Below are positions 1-4,030 of a stretch of DNA of 5,354 nucleotides, one piece after another. Every line of letters starts with the position of its first letter. Position 1 is the stretch's first letter. The position numbers and the translations under genes were made by a program. Location: the NCBI GenBank assembly GCA_945869935.1, contig CAMBSA010000167.1, positions 1 through 5,354 on the forward strand, read 5' to 3'. The stretch is from Bordetella parapertussis (GTDB taxonomy: Bacteria; Pseudomonadota; Gammaproteobacteria; Burkholderiales; SG8-39). The notes below the pieces were generated by a model. The model was not told the origin of the DNA and searched no databases. It saw only the letters and a list, made by a program, of their open reading frames with translations.

Positions 1-515
1 ACTGGAACTGGGAGGAGATGATCGCCTCCAACAAGACCGGCTACTTTCCCTACACGCCCGCCACCAACCTGCTCTACGGCCTGCGCGAGGCGCTATCGAT
101 GCTGCAGGAAGAGGGCCTGCAGAACGTGTTCGCGCGCCATGACCGTTTCGCCGAAGCCACGCGGCAGGCGGTGCGCGCCTGGGGACTGGAAATCCTCTGC
201 GCCAATCCCGAGGAATACAGCAGCGCGCTCACCGCGGTGATGATGCCGGCGGGCCACGATGCGGACAAACTCCGCGGCATCATTCTCGATGCCTTCGACA
301 TGTCGCTCGGCATGGGCCTGGGCAAAGTCGTCGGCAAGATTTTCCGGATCGGGCACCTCGGCGACTTCAACGAACTCACGCTCATGGGCACGCTCGCGGG
401 CGTGGAAATGGGCCTGCAACTCGCCGGCGTGCCGCACAAGAAGGGCGGCGTGCAGGCGGCGATGGAGCATCTGGCGGCAACAAGTGGTGCCGCGCTTGGC
501 AGAAAAGCAGCTTAA
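1..515 (+). CDS. Serine-glyoxylate-type aminotransferase (class V, PLP), 3' part only
   Basis: The reading frame is open from the left edge (first full codon at 3), so the 5' half lies outside the window and the ATG at 18 is internal. About 170 C-terminal residues of a roughly 400-residue family are visible. The stretch GYFPYTPATNLLYGL is the hallmark of serine-glyoxylate/alanine-glyoxylate aminotransferases, and FRIGHLG near the C-terminus carries the arginine that in this family binds the substrate carboxylate. The PLP-binding lysine should lie just upstream and cannot be checked. Family members are cytosolic and transfer an amino group, typically from serine or alanine, to glyoxylate. Stop TAA is at 513-515. 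The crotonase gene follows 87 bases later on the same strand, with a palindromic repeat between them. The family assignment is firm; the exact donor (serine or alanine) is inferred from motif likeness. Confidence 0.9.
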   Translation, partial: WNWEEMIASNKTGYFPYTPATNLLYGLREALSMLQEEGLQNVFARHDRFAEATRQAVRAWGLEILCANPEEYSSALTAVMMPAGHDADKLRGIILDAFDMSLGMGLGKVVGKIFRIGHLGDFNELTLMGTLAGVEMGLQLAGVPHKKGGVQAAMEHLAATSGAALGRKAA

Positions 516-585
516 CCGCAGATACACGCAGATAAACCCGAACCGCATTTCTTTCATCTGCGTGTATCTGCGTTCATCTGCGGTT
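514..585. repeat. Imperfect palindromic intergenic repeat with 10-base period (CGCAGAT units)
   Basis: The left arm (514-536) reads AACCGCAGAT then ACACGCAGAT then AAA. The reverse complement of the right arm (585 back to 551) reads AACCGCAGAT, GAACGCAGAT, ACACGCAGAT, GAAAG. Both arms are therefore tandem decamers ending in CGCAGAT, arranged as an inverted repeat around a loop of about 14 bases. From memory, similar CGCAGAT decamer repeats are scattered between genes in many environmental proteobacteria; I could not search for this. The left arm overlaps the aminotransferase stop codon and the right arm ends 17 bases before the crotonase start, so a transcript across the gap would form a long hairpin. 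It lacks a following T-run, so it is not a standard terminator. Confidence 0.75.
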
Positions 586-602
586 CCATATAGGTCCTGA
601 AC

Positions 603-1394
603 ATGCTCGGTACGGTCTCCATCACCCGCGACGGCGACATCGCCACCGTCACGCTGTCCAATCCCGGGCGGATGAACGCGCTCGACCGCGCGATGATGAT
701 GTCGCTCGGCGATACGTTCGAGGAACTCGCGCGCGACGTATCCCTTCGGGTGATCGTGCTCACCGGTGCGCAGCACGAAGGCGAGAAGCCCGCCTTCGCC
801 GCGGGTGCCAACATCGCCGAGTTCGAGCGCGAGCGCTCGGATGTGGAACAGGCGCGGGTGTACGGCGGTTATCTGCACCGCGTACTGCTGACCATCACCG
901 CCTGCCCGCATCCGGTGGTGGCGATGATCCGCGGCGCCTGCGTTGGCGGCGGCCTCGAGATCGCCGCCAGCTGCGACATGCGCATCTGCGGCGAATCCAG
1001 CCGCTTCGGCGTACCGGTGAAAAACCTCGGCCTGGTGATGGCCTACGGCGAACTCAAGGGTCTGGTGGAACTCGTCGGTCGCGCGGTCGCGCTCGAGATC
1101 GTGCTCGAAGGCCGGGTGTTCGGCGCGCTGGAGGCGAAGGACAAGGGCCTGGTGAACCGCGTCGTGCCGGATGACAAGGTGAAAGACGAAAGCTACGCCA
1201 CCGCGCGCCGCATCGCCGAAGGCGCGCCGCTTGCCGCACGCTGGCACAAGAAATTCGCCCACCGACTCGCCGACCCGCGTCCGCTCTCGGCAGACGAATA
1301 CGACGAGAGCTTTGCCTGCTTCGGCACCGAGGACTACAAGGAAGGCGTGGCGGCCTTTCTTGCGAAGAGGAAGCCGGTGTTCAAGGGAACTTGA
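603..1394 (+). CDS. Crotonase-fold protein (enoyl-CoA hydratase/isomerase family)
   Basis: A complete protein of 263 residues, the usual length for the family. Seen: N-terminal beta strands with NPGRMNALD (20-28); the oxyanion-hole loop FAAGANIAEF (65-74); the second oxyanion loop and helix GACVGGGLEIAASCD (111-125); and the tail FLAKRKPVF typical of crotonases. E119 aligns with the first catalytic glutamate of rat mitochondrial enoyl-CoA hydratase (Glu144). The position of the second (Glu164) is V139, within FGVPVKNLG, so simple hydratase chemistry is doubtful. An isomerase, decarboxylase, hydrolase or other CoA-thioester activity is as likely. Start ATG 603 has a modest AGG at 592-594, 8 bases upstream. 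It follows the aminotransferase on the same strand and may share its transcript. Cytosolic; substrate unknown. Confidence 0.9.
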   Translation: MLGTVSITRDGDIATVTLSNPGRMNALDRAMMMSLGDTFEELARDVSLRVIVLTGAQHEGEKPAFAAGANIAEFERERSDVEQARVYGGYLHRVLLTITACPHPVVAMIRGACVGGGLEIAASCDMRICGESSRFGVPVKNLGLVMAYGELKGLVELVGRAVALEIVLEGRVFGALEAKDKGLVNRVVPDDKVKDESYATARRIAEGAPLAARWHKKFAHRLADPRPLSADEYDESFACFGTEDYKEGVAAFLAKRKPVFKGT

Positions 1395-1419
1395 AGCGGC
1401 GGCATCTGATCGATACAAT
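1391..1419 (+). promoter_or_regulatory. Candidate sigma70 promoter for the toxin-antitoxin pair
   Basis: TTGAAG (1391-1396, four of six bases of the -35 consensus) and TACAAT (1414-1419, five of six of the -10 consensus) are separated by exactly 17 bases. The -35 box overlaps the crotonase stop codon. Transcription would begin near 1426, leaving a leader of about 29 bases before GTG 1455 but only about 11 before the alternative TTG 1437, which favours the later start. Prediction by eye only. Confidence 0.5.
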
Positions 1420-1446
1420 AACCATCATACCGTTTCTTGATCGATA
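1407..1446 (+). repeat. 9-bp direct repeat TGATCGATA, likely antitoxin operator
   Basis: TGATCGATA occurs at 1407-1415 and again, identical, at 1438-1446. The copies are 31 bases apart, close to three helical turns, so they face the same side of the helix. Each contains the palindrome ATCGAT. The first touches the candidate -10 box and the second lies between the predicted transcription start and the antitoxin start. A related TGATCGGT lies at the antitoxin stop (1658-1665). AbrB-type antitoxins, with or without their toxin, commonly repress their own promoter; that these repeats are the binding sites is inference. Confidence 0.45.
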
Positions 1447-1454
1447 GGGATTTC

Positions 1455-1661
1455 GTGGAATCCGTCACCATCTCGCCGAAGTTCCAGGTCGTCATTCCGA
1501 AGCAGATCCGGGAGTCACTGAAGCTGAGGCCTGGCCAGAAGGTGAAAGCAATCCAGTACGACGGCCGTATCGAATTGATCCCGGTAGTTCCGATGAAGTC
1601 ACGCCGCGGCTTCCTCAAGGGCATCGACACGGACGTGCCCCGGGAAGACGACAGGGTTTGA
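1455..1661 (+). CDS. vapB: AbrB/SpoVT-domain antitoxin (VapB type)
   Basis: A 68-residue DNA-binding antitoxin. Residues 1-46 form the SpoVT/AbrB swapped-hairpin domain, with the typical opening SVTISPKFQVVIPKQIRESL followed by LRPGQKV and RIELIPV. The charged tail (47-68, containing RGFLKGIDTDVPRED) matches the kind of C-terminal extension that blocks a PIN toxin. Start choice: GTG 1455 gives the usual family N-terminus MESVTIS and has AGGGA at 1446-1450 just upstream (spacing a little short). A longer in-frame TTG at 1437 would add six residues (IDRDFV region) but has no good ribosome site and leaves a very short leader. The toxin gene follows after a 62-base gap. Likely role: bind and neutralise the toxin and repress the operon. 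Base use is more A/T-rich than the neighbouring metabolic genes, consistent with later acquisition. Confidence 0.85.
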   Translation: MESVTISPKFQVVIPKQIRESLKLRPGQKVKAIQYDGRIELIPVVPMKSRRGFLKGIDTDVPREDDRV

Positions 1662-1724
1662 TCGGTCGCTTTTGACCCCTCGCCTTTGAATCGTCCCCTT
1701 CAACCCTTCACCTTTGAACCCGCA
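1655..1724 (+). repeat. Degenerate 14-bp tandem repeat joining antitoxin to toxin
   Basis: The spacer divides into consecutive 14-base units: 1669-1682, 1683-1696, 1697-1710 and 1711-1724. They approximate CCTTTGAACCCTCA with about 10 to 13 matches of 14 each. A weaker fifth unit at 1655-1668 covers the antitoxin stop. The last unit ends on the A of the toxin ATG. Because 14 is not a multiple of three, the TGA embedded in the units falls in all three frames (1659, 1673, 1687, 1715). The stretch is pyrimidine-rich and offers no Shine-Dalgarno sequence for the toxin. Confidence 0.55.
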
Positions 1725-2098
1725 TGAATGTCGTCGATTCGTCCGGTTGGCTGGAGTATTTCTCAGGCGGTGCGAACGCATCCTTTTTCTCGCGGGCAAT
1801 CGAAGACACCGCAGGACTCGTCGTCCCGTCGCTTAGCCTGTACGAGGTATTCAAACGCGTTCTGCAACAGCGCGATGAGGGAACGGCGCTGCAGGCGATC
1901 GCCCTGATGCAACAGGGCCGGATAATCGAACTGGATGCCGCAATCGCGCTATCTGCCGCAAAACTGAGCGTCAGCCACCGTTTGCCGATGGCCGACAGCA
2001 TCATGCTCGCGACCGCCCGTGCGCACGATGCGACGCTCTGGAGCCAGGACGCCGACTTCGAGGGACTCGCCGGCGTGCGGTATGTCGCGAAGCGCTAG
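1724..2098 (+). CDS. vapC: PIN-domain ribonuclease toxin (VapC type)
   Basis: A 124-residue single PIN domain, normal VapC size. The acidic metal-binding residues are in family order: D5 (in VVDSSGWLEYF), E41 (in LSLYEVFKR), D91 (in LPMADSIMLATA) and D109 with D111 (in LWSQDADFEGL). No catalytic position is missing, so the protein looks active: a Mg/Mn-dependent endoribonuclease that would cleave tRNA or other RNA when free of the antitoxin. The ATG at 1724 is the first possible start after an in-frame TGA at 1715. It lacks any purine-rich ribosome site; the preceding bases are CTTTGAACCCGC. It sits 62 bases after the AbrB antitoxin on the same strand. Stop TAG 2096-2098 is immediately followed by the hairpin element at 2099. 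The RNA target is unknown. Confidence 0.88.
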   Translation: MNVVDSSGWLEYFSGGANASFFSRAIEDTAGLVVPSLSLYEVFKRVLQQRDEGTALQAIALMQQGRIIELDAAIALSAAKLSVSHRLPMADSIMLATARAHDATLWSQDADFEGLAGVRYVAKR

Positions 2099-2199
2099 GG
2101 AAGCTCTGATCAAGTTCCAATCGCCCCACCCGTTGAACAGAGCTTCCCTCTGAATTGGGGGATATACAAGGGGGCATCGCCCCCTTGTTCAGACACTCC
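2099..2199. mobile_element. Possible MITE-like element with IS5-like ends, 101 bp, non-coding
   Basis: The left end reads GGAAGCTCTGATCAAG (2099-2114). The right end, read on the minus strand from 2199, is GGAGTGTCTGAACAAG, matching 12 of 16. Flanks are CTAG (2095-2098) and CTAA (2200-2203), both fitting the YTAR target of IS5-group elements, though not a perfect duplication. IS5 itself ends GGAAGGTGCGAATAAG, matching 11 of 16 with the left end (recalled, not searched). A third copy lies inside, on the minus strand from 2147 (GGAAGCTCTGTTCAAC, 14 of 16), making a 49-bp inner palindrome with an 11-bp perfect core (2098-2108 with 2138-2148). It has no coding capacity. It exactly fills the gap between two convergent stop codons. 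An alternative reading is a plain intergenic hairpin repeat. Confidence 0.4.
2166..2188. terminator. Perfect GC-rich hairpin between convergent genes, likely bidirectional terminator
   Basis: ACAAGGGGGC (2166-2175), a three-base loop ATC, then GCCCCCTTGT (2179-2188) form a 10-bp perfect stem. It stands between the ends of the plus-strand toxin gene and the minus-strand receptor gene, where either transcript would need to stop. The trailing bases are only moderately T-rich on either strand (TTGTTC on plus, TTGTATAT on minus), so termination may be partial. The hairpin overlaps the right end of the putative mobile element. Confidence 0.5.
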
Positions 2200-3177
2200 C
2201 TAATTCGCCTTCGCCCCCACCGCCTTGATGATCGGCGCGAGCTTGTCCATGTCGGCCTTGATGTAGGCGTCGAACTCGCGCAGCGTGATGACACGCGGGT
2301 TGATGCCCTGCGAGGCGTACTTGTCCTTCACGTCTTTCTCCTCGGAGATCTCGCGAATCGCGCGGCTGAGCGGCTCCAGCACCTGCACCGGGGCTTTCGA
2401 TGACGCGATGAACCCGTACCAGGTGGCGTATTCGTAGCCCGGGATCGCGGCCTCGCTCACGCTGGGCACTTCGATTGGCGAGCGGATGCCCTGCGGCGAG
2501 CTGATGCCGAGGCCGAGCAGCTTGCCTTCGCGCACCTGCGCAAGAAGGAAGGCGGTGGGCGCGAATACCGCCTCGATGCGGCCGGCGAGCATGTCGGCAA
2601 TGATGTCGGACGAACTCTTGTAGGGCACGTGCACCAGCTGAATGCCGGCGCTGCTCGCAAAGTACGCACCCGCCATGTGGGTCGCCGACCCGATGCCTGC
2701 CGAGGCGTAGTTGAGCGCGCCCGGCTTCTGCTTGGCAATCGCGATGAACTCCTTCAGCGTCTTCGCGCCGACCTTGGGAGACACCACGATCAGGGTCGGT
2801 GCCTCGCCCACCAGCGCCACGCCGGAGAAATCGCGCGCCGAGTCGTAGGGCAGGTTGTCGAGCAGGCCGGGATTCACCGAGTGCTGCGAGTTGGCGAGCA
2901 TGACGGTGTAGCCATCGGGCGCGGCCTTGGCGAGCGCCTGGGTGGCGATGGTCCCGCCCGCGCCCTGCCGGTTGAGCACCACGAACTGCTGCCCGAAGCG
3001 CTGCGACAACCGGTCGGTGTACATGCGCGCGACGATGTCGGCAGTCGTGCCGGAGGACACCGGCACCAGCACCTGCACAGGACGCGAGGGATACTTTTCC
3101 TGCGCAAAGGTGCCGAACGACGGCGCGCCAAGCGAAACCGCCGCAATCGCACCCGCGGCCAACAATCGGGTCTTCAT
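2200..3177 (-). CDS. Tripartite tricarboxylate transporter receptor (TctC/Bug family)
   Basis: A 325-residue periplasmic solute-binding protein of normal length. Residues 1-25 are a signal peptide: KTR, a hydrophobic core, and a cleavage site after TFA, leaving a mature start QEKYPSRP. Family signatures follow in order: VPVSSGTTADIVAR (38-51), GAGGTIATQALAKAAPDGYT (72-91), NYASAGIGSATHMAG (156-170), HVPYKSS (183-189), DMLAGRIEAVF (195-205) and TWYGFIA (252-258). The first ligand loop is normally PPGGPTD; here it is SSGTTAD, keeping the glycine (43) and aspartate (47). No TctA/TctB membrane subunits are in view, as is common for orphan Bug proteins, so it may deliver to a transporter encoded elsewhere. 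It lies 49 bases downstream of the cyclase gene on the same strand and is probably co-transcribed. A strong GGAGGAGGAG lies just upstream. The ligand is probably a carboxylic acid; its identity is unknown. Confidence 0.93.
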   Translation of the reverse strand: MKTRLLAAGAIAAVSLGAPSFGTFAQEKYPSRPVQVLVPVSSGTTADIVARMYTDRLSQRFGQQFVVLNRQGAGGTIATQALAKAAPDGYTVMLANSQHSVNPGLLDNLPYDSARDFSGVALVGEAPTLIVVSPKVGAKTLKEFIAIAKQKPGALNYASAGIGSATHMAGAYFASSAGIQLVHVPYKSSSDIIADMLAGRIEAVFAPTAFLLAQVREGKLLGLGISSPQGIRSPIEVPSVSEAAIPGYEYATWYGFIASSKAPVQVLEPLSRAIREISEEKDVKDKYASQGINPRVITLREFDAYIKADMDKLAPIIKAVGAKAN

Positions 3178-3183
3178 GTTTCT

Positions 3184-3193
3184 CTCCTCCTCC
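3184..3193 (-). promoter_or_regulatory. Strong Shine-Dalgarno of the receptor gene
   Basis: On the minus strand the sequence GGAGGAGGAG is followed by six bases and then the ATG at 3177. This is the best ribosome site in the window. It fixes the start and suggests that the receptor is translated at a high level compared with the upstream cyclase. Confidence 0.75.
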
Positions 3194-3226
3194 GTTATCT
3201 GATCGGGGGGCGTCCCCGGCCCTTTT

Positions 3227-3919
3227 TTAGCCTTCGAGAATCACCGCACGCACGGGCGAAGCCTCCGCGCCGACGAGTTTCAGCGGCAGCGCAACCAACG
3301 TGCAGCGCTGGCTGCTCACCTGGTCGAGGTTGTTGAGATAGGGCATGGTCACCACGCCCGCCTCGCTGAAGGTGCGCGAGGAGTTGAACACCCGAGGCGC
3401 ATTCGGCTCGTCCACGCCGTGATAGAAGTCGTAGCCCATGACACTGACCCCCTTGTCGATGCACCACTGCGTCGCAGCAGACGTGAGGTAGGGCGAGCGC
3501 TTCTGCCACTCGTTGATCATGTACTGCTTGTTGACGTCGGTGCGAAGCAGCAGCTTGTCGCCACGCTTGAGCTCCTTGCCCACGGCCTTCTCCAGAATCT
3601 CCGGCGTCACCGCCTTGCCCGGCACGCACTCGCGCAGGTCGGCGATCACCGCGTCGCCGGCAAAGGTTTCCAGCGGCAGATCCTGGATCTGCTTGCCTCC
3701 CTTCACGTTGTGCTCGGGCGCATCCACATGGCTGCCCGCGTGCAGGCGCATGTGCACGCCCCGCACGATCTGGCCGGCGCCGCCCTCGGCGTCGTGTTCC
3801 TTGATGACCTCCATCTGGAACTGCATGTCTTTCTTGAACCCCGGCGGGGTGCGCATCTGGAATTTGGAATCGTCCAGTTCCAGGCTGATGTCGATGATTT
3901 TGCGGATCTGCAGAGCCAT
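3227..3919 (-). CDS. Cyclase-family metal-dependent hydrolase (kynurenine formamidase-like fold)
   Basis: A 230-residue protein matching the cyclase/arylformamidase family (Pfam Cyclase). Seen: the N-terminal strand RKIIDISLEL (6-15); the metal motif LHAGSHVDAPEH (59-70), with H60, H64, D66 and H70 in the classic HxGTHxDxPxH arrangement (S for T); LEGxxF-like LPLETFAGDAVIADL (81-95); and a C-terminal CTLVALPLKLVGAEASPVRAVI (206-227), very typical of the family. Unusually, the histidine and glutamate of the usual HRLLL...VENL segment align with S181 and P193, so second-site metal ligands appear absent. A cytosolic hydrolase of an amide, lactone or cyclic substrate is likely, but true kynurenine formamidase activity is doubtful. 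ATG 3919 has GAGG (3927-3930) seven bases upstream. It is the first gene of the minus-strand operon with the receptor and is divergent from the hydroxy-acid dehydrogenase. Confidence 0.88.
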   Translation of the reverse strand: MALQIRKIIDISLELDDSKFQMRTPPGFKKDMQFQMEVIKEHDAEGGAGQIVRGVHMRLHAGSHVDAPEHNVKGGKQIQDLPLETFAGDAVIADLRECVPGKAVTPEILEKAVGKELKRGDKLLLRTDVNKQYMINEWQKRSPYLTSAATQWCIDKGVSVMGYDFYHGVDEPNAPRVFNSSRTFSEAGVVTMPYLNNLDQVSSQRCTLVALPLKLVGAEASPVRAVILEG

Positions 3920-4030
3920 GGCTACGCCTCGTAGTATTGAAATCGGTGGCGATTATCACCGCAATCACGAAAAATCGATATTCTGTCCGGCCCACCTGCG
4001 GCCACGCAACCCATCGGAGATGCTCCTGCA
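3920..4030. promoter_or_regulatory. Divergent control region with inverted repeat CGGTG-N8-CACCG
   Basis: This 111-base gap separates two gene starts facing away from each other and must hold both promoters. The inverted repeat CGGTG (3944-3948) and CACCG (3957-3961) overlaps a minus-strand GATAAT (3957-3952), a fair -10 box that would start transcription about 26 bases before the cyclase ATG; no convincing -35 was found. For the plus strand a weak TATTCT lies at 3979-3984. The repeat is a plausible operator for a regulator encoded outside the window. Regulator family cannot be told from five-base arms. Confidence 0.4.
4016..4026 (+). promoter_or_regulatory. Ribosome site GGAG inside a small hairpin
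   Basis: GGAG (4016-4019) is the only ribosome-binding candidate for the gene starting at 4031, with a rather long 11-base spacing. It can pair with CTCC (4023-4026) around the loop ATG. The stem is only four base pairs, so the effect may be slight. Confidence 0.3.

Noticed and set aside
11..20. GGAGGAG followed by ATG near the left edge, looking like a ribosome site and start
   Set aside because: The frame is open upstream and the preceding residues (WNWEE) fit the conserved aminotransferase sequence, so this is coding sequence inside a gene.
93..1418. Long antisense open frame (441 codons, minus strand) opposite the aminotransferase and crotonase
   Set aside because: It lies opposite two well-recognised genes and runs through the palindromic repeat. 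Its composition (rich in R, H, A, E) is that of a GC-rich shadow frame, and no domain is recognisable.
1437..1454. TTG 1437 as start of the antitoxin
   Set aside because: It adds six residues not typical of the family, has no ribosome site, and would leave a very short leader from the candidate promoter; GTG 1455 fits better, though this is not proven.
2099..2199. A CRISPR-like or attachment-site reading of the repeated GGAAGCTCTG segments
   Set aside because: The copies are inverted and unevenly spaced with no spacers of constant length, and there is no integrase gene or tRNA nearby.
3204..3228. Plus-strand hairpin CGGGG/CCCCG followed by TTTTTT, resembling an intrinsic terminator
   Set aside because: It lies in the gap between two minus-strand genes, where on the coding strand the T-run is on the wrong side. 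It could only stop an antisense transcript, for which there is no evidence, and the stem is just five base pairs.
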